Made by a program: the position numbers and the translations under genes
Notes under the pieces: generated by a model
What the model was told of the DNA's origin: nothing
What the model saw: only the letters and a program-made list of their open reading frames with translations
The model's database searches: none
Shown: positions 1-10,599 of the stretch, piece by piece
Numbering within the stretch: the first letter of the stretch is position 1
Layout of the letters: the number at the start of each line of letters is the position of its first letter
Source of the DNA: Rhodoplanes sp. Z2-YC6860
GTDB taxonomy: Bacteria; Pseudomonadota; Alphaproteobacteria; Rhizobiales; Xanthobacteraceae
Length of the DNA stretch: 64,000 bases
Assembly (NCBI RefSeq): GCF_001579845.1
Contig: NZ_CP007440.1
Location: 372,001 to 436,000 of the forward strand
Direction: 5' to 3'

Positions 1-805
1 CGACCTGGATGAGCGATCGCGGCAACCCGGCAGGATCGCCGTAAAGCGGCGATGCATCGGGACTGCGGGGATCGGCGCCGGCCAGATACAATCGAGCGAT
101 GTATCGGGCCTGCTCCGGCTCCAGGAGTGGATCGGACGCGGCGTTCACCCGGTTGGATTCGCCTGTCACCGCCAGGTCGGTCCACGGCGACATCATCACG
201 GTCGCGGCCGGCAAGGCGATGCCGGCATCGCGGAGCCGGAGCAACGCCGAAACCGCGAGGCCGCCGCCGGCCGAATCCCCCATGATGATAATGCGCGAAG
301 GGTCGGCGCCATCCGCCAACAGCCAGCGGTAGGCGGTGACGGCATCGTCCAGAGCCGCCGGAAACGGATGCTCCGGAGCCAGCCGATAGTTGACGAACAG
401 CACTTGGGCTCGCGTGGCTCTCGCGATGCGCCAGAGCAGATTGCGATAAAGCGACGGCGAACCGAAAACATACGCGCCGCCGTGCAGATAAAGCACGTGA
501 TATCCGTCGCGCGACTCCGGCCGGACGACGCGAAGCGCGCTCACGCCGCCGGCGTCGAGCGCTGTCGCTTTGGTATTCTTCGGCGCACCGGGGAAGATCC
601 GGGCGAGCGAATCCATCCGGTGGCGCAGCGCGCCGATGTCCGGGGCCCGACCGTCGCGGCCTTTGACGACGAAGCGCAGCACGAGCCGTAGCAGACGGCT
701 GGCTACGCTCACGCCCGGTGTTTCGAGCGCGCTGTATACGGCGCCGCCGCCGAGGGTCGCGATGACCGCGCCGCCGACAAGCGCCAGGAATTGCCGTCGC
801 CTCAT
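1..805 (-). CDS. alpha/beta hydrolase, hormone-sensitive-lipase family (3' end outside window)
   Basis: The reading frame opens at an ATG (805-803) and stays open to the window edge, so the C-terminus is missing. Residues 1-30 are basic then hydrophobic (MRRRQFLAL followed by an Ala/Gly-rich stretch), suggesting a signal anchor or export signal. The oxyanion motif HGGAY lies at residues 108-112 and the nucleophile elbow GDSAGG places the catalytic serine at about residue 178. These are hallmarks of the HSL/acetyl-esterase branch (alpha/beta hydrolase fold-3). The catalytic His would lie beyond position 1. Substrate is unknown; a short-chain ester or lactone is the family expectation. It is transcribed away from katG and separated from it by REP-like palindromes. 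Confidence 0.85.
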   Translation of the reverse strand, partial: MRRRQFLALVGGAVIATLGGGAVYSALETPGVSVASRLLRLVLRFVVKGRDGRAPDIGALRHRMDSLARIFPGAPKNTKATALDAGGVSALRVVRPESRDGYHVLYLHGGAYVFGSPSLYRNLLWRIARATRAQVLFVNYRLAPEHPFPAALDDAVTAYRWLLADGADPSRIIIMGDSAGGGLAVSALLRLRDAGIALPAATVMMSPWTDLAVTGESNRVNAASDPLLEPEQARYIARLYLAGADPRSPDASPLYGDPAGLPRSLIQV

Positions 806-887
806 TTCAGTTTCCAAGCTTGGGACGCGGCATCCTAAAACGTCAGATTGATGTGGTGTAAGGGGCTGGAGGGCCGCGCAGTTGGAG

Positions 888-915
888 GGCGGGTTAGCCG
901 AAGGCGTAACCCGCC
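888..915. repeat. REP-like palindrome, copy A
   Basis: A 28-bp hairpin with 9-nt arms GGCGGGTTA and TAACCCGCC around a 10-nt loop. It sits 20 nt from a second, sequence-related palindrome (935-960). Paired short palindromes of this kind in intergenic space are typical of REP/BIME-type elements. Confidence 0.7.
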
Positions 916-934
916 ATGTCTCTTGAGGCGAATT

Positions 935-960
935 GGCGGATTACGCTTCGCTAATCCGCC
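935..960. repeat. REP-like palindrome, copy B
   Basis: A 26-bp hairpin with 9-nt arms GGCGGATTA and TAATCCGCC around CGCTTCGC. The arms differ from copy A at one base (GGCGGGTTA versus GGCGGATTA). It lies between the convergent-side end of katG and the hydrolase start. Confidence 0.7.
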
Positions 961-985
961 CTACGCCGCATGGAGCGCATAAATC

Positions 986-1030
986 TTATGAAACGAAATC
1001 GCCGGGCGCGGCAGGTGCCGGCCCGGCGAT
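986..1030 (-). terminator. probable intrinsic terminator of katG
   Basis: Stem ATCGCCGGGC (998-1007) pairs perfectly with GCCCGGCGAT (1021-1030). Read on the minus strand the stem is followed by a T-rich tail (TTTCGTTTC). It starts about 20 nt after the katG stop codon. Confidence 0.6.
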
Positions 1031-1050
1031 GACGTCGGAGTGTGCAGTCG

Positions 1051-3222
<2,172 letters not shown>

Positions 3223-3319
3223 TTACGCGCGCTTGAGTGTCCCGGTCCGCTGCCGGGCCCAATCCCGGCCGGACCTTGGTCTTTAGAATGGATCAGGTCT
3301 AATCGTATTGTCTGACCGC

Positions 3320-3342
3320 GTCGATAAGCTTAGCTTATCGAC
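3320..3342. promoter_or_regulatory. palindromic operator in the katG-oxyR divergent promoter region
   Basis: An inverted repeat with 11-nt arms, GTCGATAAGCT and AGCTTATCGAC, separated by one T. It contains an ATAAGCT-T-AGCTTAT core of the T-N11-A type bound by LysR-family regulators. It ends at the base before the oxyR ATG and lies about 115 bp upstream of the katG start. OxyR binding with autorepression is an inference from position and symmetry. Confidence 0.65.
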
Positions 3343-4248
3343 ATGATCACTTTGAGACAGCTGAAGTATCTGGTCGCGCTCGGCGAGCATAGGCATTTCG
3401 GGCGGGCCGCCGAAGCGAGTTCCGTGACCCAGCCGGCGCTGTCCATGCAGATCAAGGAGCTCGAGGACGAGCTCGGCGTCGATCTGGTCGAGCGGCGCCC
3501 CGGCGACATCACGCTGACCGACACCGGCTATGAGGTCGCGCGGCGGGCCGAGCGGGTGCTGGCCGCCACTCGCGATCTCACCGACTTCGCCCGCCACAGG
3601 AGCCACGTGCTGACCGGACGGCTTCGGCTCGGCGTGATCCCGTCCATGGCGCCCTATGTGCTGCCGAAAATCCTGCCGATGCTTCAGGACCGCTATCCCG
3701 ATCTGCGCGTCGAACTGCGCGAGACCCTGACCCGCGTGCTGCTGGCGGAGCTCGGCCGCGGCTCGCTCGACTGCGTGCTGCTGGCGCTGCCGGTCGAGGA
3801 GCACGACATCGAAACCACGCCGCTGTTCGACGACCCGTTCCTGCTGGCGGTGCCGGCGACCGACGCGCGTCCGCAAGACACCTGTGTGGGCGTCGACGAC
3901 ATCGACGCGCAGCAGCTCATCCTGCTCGAAGAAGGCCACTGCCTGCGCGACCAGACGCTGGCGTTCTGTGCCAGCGCGCGGCGCGATCTGAGCCTCGGTG
4001 CGACGAGTCTCACGACCGTGATGCAGATGGTGGCGAACGGTTACGGCGTGACGCTCCTGCCGCGCGTTGCGGTCGATGTCGAATTGCGCGACGAGCGCGT
4101 CAAGCTGTTGCGCTTCGCCGAGCCTGCGCCGGGCCGCACGGTGGGCTTGGCTTGGCGGCGCACCTCGCCGCGCAAGGTGGATTTCGTGGCGCTCGGCGAA
4201 CTGATCACCGAAACGCTGCGCGTGGGCGGTCCGAAAATCATCTCGTAA
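3343..4248 (+). CDS. oxyR: hydrogen-peroxide-sensing LysR regulator OxyR
   Basis: LysR-type regulator of 301 aa with an N-terminal winged helix-turn-helix (residues 1-60, including FGRAAEASSVTQPALSMQI) and a C-terminal sensor domain. The redox motif is explicit: GHCLRDQTLAFC gives Cys200 and Cys209, matching the Cys199/Cys208 disulfide pair of E. coli OxyR in sequence and spacing. Peroxide would oxidise these and activate transcription of the divergent katG. The start codon abuts the palindrome at 3320-3342 and no Shine-Dalgarno sequence precedes it, so translation may be weak or leaderless and the operator may block the gene's own promoter. Confidence 0.95.
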   Translation: MITLRQLKYLVALGEHRHFGRAAEASSVTQPALSMQIKELEDELGVDLVERRPGDITLTDTGYEVARRAERVLAATRDLTDFARHRSHVLTGRLRLGVIPSMAPYVLPKILPMLQDRYPDLRVELRETLTRVLLAELGRGSLDCVLLALPVEEHDIETTPLFDDPFLLAVPATDARPQDTCVGVDDIDAQQLILLEEGHCLRDQTLAFCASARRDLSLGATSLTTVMQMVANGYGVTLLPRVAVDVELRDERVKLLRFAEPAPGRTVGLAWRRTSPRKVDFVALGELITETLRVGGPKIIS

Positions 4249-4252
4249 TGAG

Positions 4253-4276
4253 GGCAGGGCCGGGCTTGGCCCTGCC
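4253..4276. terminator. hairpin between convergent oxyR and the Spy-like gene
   Basis: Arms GGCAGGGCC and GGCCCTGCC with a 6-nt loop, 4 nt after the oxyR stop. There is no clear T-run, so it is only a candidate terminator. Confidence 0.4.
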
Positions 4277-4304
4277 AGATGCGGCAGCACTCAGCGTTCG
4301 GCGT

Positions 4305-6065
4305 TCAAATCCCGAAGCGCCGCAGGATGCCGTAGATGTTCACGCCGCCATGCCGGCGCGAGCGGACGTGCCGCACGCGCGGCCGGTCCTGATCGGTCGA
4401 CGCGTCGGCGTCCTGTCCGGTGCGCTGCGGGCCGAGCGTCTCGAAGCTCGCCTTCTGCTCGTCGCTGAGCTGCGCGTAGAAGTCGTTCAGCGCGCTGTGC
4501 ACGGTCTTCACCGCCTGCAGCATGGTCTCGAGCCGCGTCTCGATTGCAGCAAGGCGCGCGGGCGGCGTCAACGCGCTGTCCGGCGGACAGGCCTTGAGCA
4601 TCTCGGCCGCCTTGGCGGACGCGTTCTGCAGCCCGGTGAGACTTTCGCGCTGCGCGTCGGTCAGATGCAGCGTGCGGTCGAGCTCGGCGGTCGGCCAGCT
4701 GTCGGTGCTGCCTTGCGCCGCGTTGCAGCTCCGCGCCAGCGAATTGCCGCGCCGCGCCTGGCGCTGCTCGCTGCCGAGCGCCGCGATCCGCGCCTTCTGC
4801 TCGTCGTTGAGGAGACCGTAGAGCTTGTCGAGCGGCTGCTGCACAGTCTGCACCGCGCCGATCATCGCCTGGATGCGCTGCTCCATCAGCGCGAGCCGCG
4901 TCGGGGCCGTGAGGCCGACCTGCGACGGACAGGCGTTCTTGATGTCCTGCGCGGCCTTGGCCGAGGCGCGGGCGAGCTCGTCGAGCGCGGCCTGCTGGTC
5001 CGCGTTGGGCTGGATCGCCTGCCGGAACTGATCGACCGGAAGACCCGCGATGTCGCTCGAATCGTCGCCGCACATCTGCGCGAGCTGTGACGGCTGGTTC
5101 TGCTGCGTCGCCACAGGGGGCGCGCCAGTGCCTTGCGTCGCAGGGCCTCGCGTCACGACACGCGTGCCGCCTGACGGCAGGTAGCCCGCATAGCCTGCGT
5201 AGTCGTCATAGCCGTAGGGCGAGAAGATTCCGGCGTAGATGTCGTCGTAGCCGTAATCCCAGAACGCATAGTCGTAATCGTCACCCCACCACGCATAGTC
5301 GTAGAAGTCGTAGTAGGCGAACGGCCAGAACACCGGGCCGACCCAGCCGAAGCCGCCGTGGCGATGGCGCCACCAGCCGCCGTTGCGCCCATGGTTGTGT
5401 CCCGCCAGTGCCGCGTTCGCGAGGAGGCGCGAACGGTTTTGCGGATTGTGCAGGGCTCTCCTGTTGCTCAGGCTGTTGGTGAGCGAGCGCGAGCTCAGCG
5501 CGTTGCTCACGGCGCGCGTCCTGGCCTGATTGCGGATCGTATTCTTGCCGAGCCGGTTGTTGTTCAGGCCGGCGCTGTTGGCGTTGAAGCGTCCGTTGCG
5601 GCCGGAGAGATTGTTCCGATTGTTCTGGATGGCGAAGGACCGGTTGCTGCGGCCGTTCGAGAACGAGCGCGAGACGCCGCGGTTGCCCGACCGGATGGCC
5701 TGACGCGAGAAATTTTGTCGCGAGAAGTTTTGCCGCGAGATGCCACGGTTGCTGAAGCTGCGGCCGCTGAACCGCGGGCCACTGCTGAAGCGCGGAGCGC
5801 TGCTGAACCGGGGTCCGCTGCTGAAGTGCGGCGCGGCTCGGAAGCCGCCGCCGCTGAAGCGTGCGCCACCGCCTCCAAAGCGTGCACCGCCACCGCCACC
5901 GAAATGCGCGCCACCGCCACCGCCGTGTCCGCCACCACCACCGCTAGCGTGCCCTCCGCCACCACCACCGCCGCGGCCTCCGCCACCCCTTCCCGCGGCG
6001 TCAGCCGGCAACGCCAGCACGGACGCGAGGGCAACAAGCGCGATACTCAAGGTGAGCTTTGACAT
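4305..6065 (-). CDS. secreted low-complexity protein with two Spy/LTXXQ-like helical repeats
   Basis: About 586 aa. The start at 6065 (MSKLTLSIAL) follows GGAGGA and gives a clean signal peptide ending near ADAAG, so the product is exported. Order of parts: a Gly/His-rich stretch (about 24-65); an Arg/Ser/Asn/Phe-rich stretch; a segment very rich in Tyr, Asp and Trp (about 245-310); then two similar helical units of about 100 aa. Each unit begins and ends its first half with a Cys (CGDDSS...NACPS; CNAAQG...KACPP) and contains LNDEQKARI or LSDEQKASF, resembling the LTXXQ motif of Spy/CpxP periplasmic chaperones. Role in envelope stress is an inference from those repeats; the N-terminal half has no assignable function. 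It is monocistronic with its own AT-rich upstream region. Confidence 0.75.
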   Translation of the reverse strand: MSKLTLSIALVALASVLALPADAAGRGGGGRGGGGGGGHASGGGGGHGGGGGAHFGGGGGARFGGGGARFSGGGFRAAPHFSSGPRFSSAPRFSSGPRFSGRSFSNRGISRQNFSRQNFSRQAIRSGNRGVSRSFSNGRSNRSFAIQNNRNNLSGRNGRFNANSAGLNNNRLGKNTIRNQARTRAVSNALSSRSLTNSLSNRRALHNPQNRSRLLANAALAGHNHGRNGGWWRHRHGGFGWVGPVFWPFAYYDFYDYAWWGDDYDYAFWDYGYDDIYAGIFSPYGYDDYAGYAGYLPSGGTRVVTRGPATQGTGAPPVATQQNQPSQLAQMCGDDSSDIAGLPVDQFRQAIQPNADQQAALDELARASAKAAQDIKNACPSQVGLTAPTRLALMEQRIQAMIGAVQTVQQPLDKLYGLLNDEQKARIAALGSEQRQARRGNSLARSCNAAQGSTDSWPTAELDRTLHLTDAQRESLTGLQNASAKAAEMLKACPPDSALTPPARLAAIETRLETMLQAVKTVHSALNDFYAQLSDEQKASFETLGPQRTGQDADASTDQDRPRVRHVRSRRHGGVNIYGILRRFGI

Positions 6066-6252
6066 GGCATCCTCCGCCACTCGATCTGTTCGCGGGTGCA
6101 GCAAATTTCATGGAACAAGCAGCATTTAATAATCTGGTGCTGATAACGTTTTTTTCAAATTACAAATGCAGCAGGTAGATGAATGAGCAGTCAGGCTGCG
6201 GTGCCGGACACGTGTCATGGCGCGGAAGCGCGAGCCGAATTCGCAGCACGGA

Positions 6253-7053
6253 TCATTTGTGGATCGACAAATCCGTGATCGAAGGCGTCGTGCCGCTCAG
6301 CGGATTGGTCTCGTCCCACGCATAGCTCAGCGTCTCGAACCGCATCGCGCGCGCATCGACCATCAGCAGGCGTCCAACCAGGCCCTCGCCAAAACCCACG
6401 AGCTCGCGGATGAGTTCCAGCGCCATCATCGAGCCAAGCACGCCGGCGAGCGCGCCGAGCACGCCGGCCTCGGAGCAGGCCGGTACGGTGCCGGGCGGCG
6501 GCGGCTCGGGAAACAGACAGCGATAGGTCGGATTGGGCTTGCCGTCCTTGCCGCGCTCGTGCGCGCGCACGGTGGTCAGCGTGCCGTCGAAGGTGCCGAT
6601 TGCGGCGGTGACCAGAGGCTTCTTGGCGAAGAAGCACGCATCGGCGACGAGATAACGCGTCGCGAAATTGTCCGAGCCGTCGGCGACGATGTCGTAGCCT
6701 TCGAGGATCGACACCGCGTTGGCGGCGTCGAGCCGCGTCGCGTGCGTGATCACCTTCACATGCGGATTGAGCTTGCCGATCGCCTCCGCGGCGCTTTCGA
6801 TTTTCGGGCGGCCGACGTCGTGCGTCGTATGGATCACCTGGCGCTGCAGATTCGACAGCGACACGGTGTCGTCGTCGATCACGCCGAGCGTGCCGACGCC
6901 GGCGGCTGCGAGATAGAGCAGCACCGGCGCCCCAAGCCCGCCCGCGCCGATCACAAGCACGCGAGCGCGGCCGAGCGCCTGCTGGCCCGGTCCGCCAACC
7001 TCGCGCAGGACAATGTGCCGCGCATAACGTTCGAGCTCTTCCGGCGAAAGCAT
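6253..7053 (-). CDS. moeB: MoeB/ThiF-family adenylyltransferase
   Basis: E1-like enzyme of 266 aa that adenylates the C-terminal glycine of a small sulfur carrier (MoaD in molybdopterin synthesis, or ThiS). The N-terminus ELERYARHIVLREVGGPGQQ is the MoeB signature. The nucleotide loop GAGGLGAPV is at about residues 37-45, followed by the acidic DDDTVSLSNLQRQ segment and the DGSDNFATRY motif. The Cys in YRCLFPEPPPPG and the SEAGVLG motif are conserved. No rhodanese domain is attached. MoaD or ThiS genes are not in the window, so the partner cannot be assigned. The gene is divergent from the peptidoglycan-binding protein at 7135. Confidence 0.88.
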   Translation of the reverse strand: MLSPEELERYARHIVLREVGGPGQQALGRARVLVIGAGGLGAPVLLYLAAAGVGTLGVIDDDTVSLSNLQRQVIHTTHDVGRPKIESAAEAIGKLNPHVKVITHATRLDAANAVSILEGYDIVADGSDNFATRYLVADACFFAKKPLVTAAIGTFDGTLTTVRAHERGKDGKPNPTYRCLFPEPPPPGTVPACSEAGVLGALAGVLGSMMALELIRELVGFGEGLVGRLLMVDARAMRFETLSYAWDETNPLSGTTPSITDLSIHK

Positions 7054-7134
7054 CAGGTTCCCTCGAAGGCCATCATTGGCGCATTGAGCTGGTTTCGGCT
7101 AGGGTTTGCGAGTCTGAAGTTGAGCTGGGTGATC

Positions 7135-8811
7135 ATGCGAATCTTGCGCGCGGTTTCGTTTGCGATCTTGGTCATTGCGTTGGCGAGCCCAGAAGTCTTT
7201 GCCCAAGGCGACGTCCACGAAAGCTACGGCCCGATCACGCCTGCAAAGCCCGTTTCCGCCAAGCCCGCTCCGAAGACCAAGGCCGCCGCAAAACCCGATG
7301 CACCTGCCGCGCCGGCACCAGCGAAAGCTGCCGCCGTGCAGAAGCCCGCCAAGGAAGCCTCGGCTCCGGCGCAGCCGGCCCCGGAAATAACCACGGACGG
7401 CAGAGCCGCCAAGGGCAGGCAGACCGGCAAAAGTGCCCGCAAGGCGAAGGCTGAGCCGAAGCCCAAGACAGCGCCCAAGACGGCAGCGTCCAAGACTGCA
7501 GCGCCCAAGAGCGCGACGCCCAAGACCGGAGCGCCCAAGGCTGCGGCCGCGAAGGAGACCGCTCCGAGCCCGACGAACGCTGCGACGTCGCCGGCTCTGC
7601 GCGACGCCTATACGGCGATGACGCCGAGCGAACGGATCGCGATCCAGTCCGATCTCATCTGGGCCGGCGATTATCGCGGCCTCGCCGACGGCGAGTTCAG
7701 CGACAAACTGGTCAACGCGGTCAGGGATTATCAGAAGCGCAACAAGCTGAAGGTCACCGGGCTGCTCGCGCCCGAAGAGCGCGCGTCGCTTGCGGCTTCC
7801 GTCGCATCACTCCGGGACGCGTCGGGCTGGCGCGTGGTCGACGATCCGGTGACCGGTGCGCGGCTCGGTATTCCGTCGAAGTTTGCAACGAAGACGACGC
7901 CGGGCTCGAGCGGTACGCGCTGGAGCTCGGAGCAGGGTCAGTTGCAGATCGAGACCTGGCGCGTCGACACCGGCGCGACGATCGCGGCGGTGTTCGATCA
8001 GCAAAGGAAAATGCCGCGCCGGCGGCTGTCCGGCAGCAGTCTCCTGAGCGACTCCTTCACCATCATCGGCATGCAGGGCCTGAAGAAAATGCGCGTCGTG
8101 GGTTTTGCCCGCGACGGCGAGGTGCGGGGGCTCACGATCCTCTACGACCAGGCGATCGAAGGCGATATCGATCCGCTGGTGCTGCCGGTCGCCGGCAGCT
8201 ATCTGCCGTTTGCACAAGGTTTGTCGCTCACCGGCGGCGCGGGCGCGTCACGTCGCAAGGTCGACTACGGCACCGGCGTGTTCGTTTCCGCCGCGGGCGA
8301 CGTGCTGACCGACAGCCGTGTCGTCGAGGGCTGCTCGAGCGTCACGCTGCCGGGCCTGGGTTACGCCGAGCGCGTTGCTGACGACCGCGCGACGGGCCTC
8401 ACACTGCTGCGGATCAATGGCGTGTCGGATGTCGGCGTCGCGCCGCTTGCGGCCGACGATGAGGATGCGAGCAACGTGACGCTGGTCGGCGTCGCCGATC
8501 CGACGGCGCAGGCCGGCGGCAGTGCGGTTTCGACTGCGAAGGCGCAAGTCAGCAGCACGAAGGCGCTCGATGCCACGCCTGCGCTGGGTTTCGCAGGCGC
8601 CGGCGCATTCAACGCTTCGGGAAAACTCGCGGGGGTGGTGCAGCTCAGCCCGGTGCAGACCAGCAGCACGGCAGCCTCGGCGTCGCAAGCGTCGATGGTG
8701 CCAGTCGGTGCGATCCGCAGCTTCCTACGACAGAACAACGTTGCAACGAGTGACGCGGCGCTCGCCTACGCGGCGTCGGCCGTCACCCGTGTGATCTGCA
8801 TCCGGAAATAG
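7135..8811 (+). CDS. secreted peptidoglycan-binding protein with degenerate trypsin-like domain
   Basis: 558 aa. I start at the ATG at 7135, which opens a signal peptide (MRILRAVSFAILVIALAS...VFA); the longer open frame upstream is antisense to moeB. Residues about 25-160 are Ala/Lys/Pro-rich low complexity. A peptidoglycan-binding-like helical unit follows (SERIAIQSDLIWAGDYRG...VRDYQKRNKLKVTG). The C-terminal third resembles a trypsin-like protease (GVFVSAAGDVLTDSRVVEGCSSV) but the catalytic His position is Arg395, and the expected GNSGGP reads GFAGAG, putting Ala487 at the Ser position. It is therefore probably a binding or scaffold protein of the envelope. It converges on the ech gene with a 5-nt gap. 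Confidence 0.8.
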   Translation: MRILRAVSFAILVIALASPEVFAQGDVHESYGPITPAKPVSAKPAPKTKAAAKPDAPAAPAPAKAAAVQKPAKEASAPAQPAPEITTDGRAAKGRQTGKSARKAKAEPKPKTAPKTAASKTAAPKSATPKTGAPKAAAAKETAPSPTNAATSPALRDAYTAMTPSERIAIQSDLIWAGDYRGLADGEFSDKLVNAVRDYQKRNKLKVTGLLAPEERASLAASVASLRDASGWRVVDDPVTGARLGIPSKFATKTTPGSSGTRWSSEQGQLQIETWRVDTGATIAAVFDQQRKMPRRRLSGSSLLSDSFTIIGMQGLKKMRVVGFARDGEVRGLTILYDQAIEGDIDPLVLPVAGSYLPFAQGLSLTGGAGASRRKVDYGTGVFVSAAGDVLTDSRVVEGCSSVTLPGLGYAERVADDRATGLTLLRINGVSDVGVAPLAADDEDASNVTLVGVADPTAQAGGSAVSTAKAQVSSTKALDATPALGFAGAGAFNASGKLAGVVQLSPVQTSSTAASASQASMVPVGAIRSFLRQNNVATSDAALAYAASAVTRVICIRK

Positions 8812-8816
8812 CGCCG

Positions 8817-9590
8817 CTATTTGTTCTTGAACTTCGCCGGGCGCTTCCCGATGAAGGCCGCCATGCCTTCCTTCTGATCTTCCGTGGCAAACAGCGCGTG
8901 AAACACGCGGCGCTCGAAGCGCACGCCCTCGGCCAGCGTCGTCTCGAAGGCACGATTGACGCTTTCCTTCGCGGCATAAACCGACGGCAGGCCCATGCCG
9001 GCGATGGTCTCGGCCACTTTAATAGCCTCGTCCATCAGGCTCGCGGCCGGCACCACGCGCGCGACGAGGCCTGAGCGTTCCGCCTCCTGCGCGTCCATCA
9101 TCCGGCCGCTGAGGATGAGATCCATCGCCTTGGCCTTGCCGACCGCGCGGGTGAGCCGCTGTGTGCCGCCATAGCCCGGAATGACGCCGAGCTTGATCTC
9201 GGGCTGGCCGAATTTCGCCGTATCGGCGGCGATGATGATGTCGGCCTGCATCGCGAACTCGCAGCCGCCGCCGAGCGCAAAGCCCGCGACGGCCGCAACC
9301 ACCGGCTTGCGGCAGCGCGCGATGCGATCCTTGTCGCCGCCGAAATCCTCCATGTTCACGTCCTGGTAGGTCTTGTCCGCCATCTCCTTGATGTCGGCGC
9401 CGGCGGCGAACGCCTTGTCCGATCCGGTTATGAGCAGACATCCAATGTTGGTGTCGGCTTCCAGCACATCGATTGCCGCGATCAACTCGCCGACCAGCGC
9501 GGCGTTGAGTGCGTTGAGCGCGTTCGGCCGGTTGAAGCGGATGACGCCGACGCGGCCTTTGGTCTCGACGATGATGTTCTGGTAGCTCAT
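8817..9590 (-). CDS. enoyl-CoA hydratase (crotonase family)
   Basis: Hydrates trans-2-enoyl-CoA to 3-hydroxyacyl-CoA in beta-oxidation-type pathways. 257 aa, typical crotonase length. The oxyanion-hole and active-site blocks are present: [20 protein letters not shown] with Glu111, and [18 protein letters not shown] with Glu131. The 20-residue spacing equals the catalytic Glu144/Glu164 pair of rat mitochondrial hydratase. The C-terminal [12 protein letters not shown] is usual for short-chain hydratases. It lies 27 nt downstream of mutM on the same strand. In Sinorhizobium-type genomes the next genes would be rpsT and dnaA, which are not here. Confidence 0.93.
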   Translation of the reverse strand: MSYQNIIVETKGRVGVIRFNRPNALNALNAALVGELIAAIDVLEADTNIGCLLITGSDKAFAAGADIKEMADKTYQDVNMEDFGGDKDRIARCRKPVVAAVAGFALGGGCEFAMQADIIIAADTAKFGQPEIKLGVIPGYGGTQRLTRAVGKAKAMDLILSGRMMDAQEAERSGLVARVVPAASLMDEAIKVAETIAGMGLPSVYAAKESVNRAFETTLAEGVRFERRVFHALFATEDQKEGMAAFIGKRPAKFKNK

Positions 9591-9617
9591 GCGGCGTTCC
9601 TTCGTGAATGACTCGCG

Positions 9618-10499
9618 CTACTTCTGGCAGACCGGACAGAAAAACGTCGAGCGGCCGTTCTGCGTGATGCGCTTGATGGTGCCCGGACAGCCGCGCGTCG
9701 GGCATGGCTTGCCCTCGCGGTCATACACCCGGAAGCGATGCTGGAACATGCCGAGGTCGCCGTTGGTCTTCTGATGATCGCGCAGCGACGATCCGCCGGC
9801 TTCGATGGCGTCCTGCAGCACCGTCTTGATCGAATCCGCAAGCTTCATGGCGCGATCGTTCGGCGCGCCCTTGCGATCGGCGATGGTCGAGGCTTTGCGC
9901 TTGGGTGAAAGCAGCGAGCGGTTGAGCGCCTCGCAGACATAGATGTTGCCGAGCCCCGCGACATTGCGTTGGTCGAGCAGTGCGGCCTTGAGACTCGTGT
10001 TCTTGCCTTGGAAAGCTTCCGCAAGCATCGCGGCATCAAACGCATTGCCGAGCGGTTCGGGTCCGAGCGCCTTCAGCAGGGGCTCATCGTCGAGCTCGGT
10101 GCGCTTCACGAGCTTCATCGAACCGAAGCGGCGCGGATCGTTGAAGCGGATGGTCGCACCCGACGACATCCGGAACACGACGTGGTCGTGCGCCGTGTTC
10201 TTGCTGCGGTCGTGATAATAGGCGCCAGGCGTTTTTCCGCCCTCGTCATGCTCCACCCGGAACGAACCCGACATGCCGAGATGCATCACGAGCACCTCGC
10301 CCGAGGACACGTCGGCCAGGAGATATTTCGCGCGGCGGCCGAGCCCGGTCACGGTGTGGCCTTTGAGCCGGGCGGCGAAGTCCTTGGGCAGCGGCCAGCG
10401 CAGATCGCCGCGATGGGCGATCACGTCGACGAACTTGGCGCCCTCCATCACGGGCGCAAGCCCGCGGCGCACGGTCTCGACTTCGGGGAGCTCGGGCAT
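9618..10499 (-). CDS. mutM: formamidopyrimidine-DNA glycosylase MutM (Fpg)
   Basis: Base-excision repair enzyme that removes 8-oxoguanine and formamidopyrimidines and nicks the abasic site. 293 aa. The N-terminus [14 protein letters not shown] provides the catalytic Pro2 and Glu3. The helix-two-turn-helix region contains [11 protein letters not shown], and the C-terminal zinc finger ([12 protein letters not shown]...FFCPVCQK) has all four cysteines. It is divergent from ubiE, and the two 5' ends share about 100 bp. Confidence 0.96.
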   Translation of the reverse strand: MPELPEVETVRRGLAPVMEGAKFVDVIAHRGDLRWPLPKDFAARLKGHTVTGLGRRAKYLLADVSSGEVLVMHLGMSGSFRVEHDEGGKTPGAYYHDRSKNTAHDHVVFRMSSGATIRFNDPRRFGSMKLVKRTELDDEPLLKALGPEPLGNAFDAAMLAEAFQGKNTSLKAALLDQRNVAGLGNIYVCEALNRSLLSPKRKASTIADRKGAPNDRAMKLADSIKTVLQDAIEAGGSSLRDHQKTNGDLGMFQHRFRVYDREGKPCPTRGCPGTIKRITQNGRSTFFCPVCQK

Positions 10500-10599
10500 A
10501 ATTAAGCTAGATGTCAGCGGCGTGTACTGGGCAACGGCCTGATAGATAGCCTCATCGCCCGTGCCGCGCTATGGTCCTGTCCACAAAGGACGATTTCCG

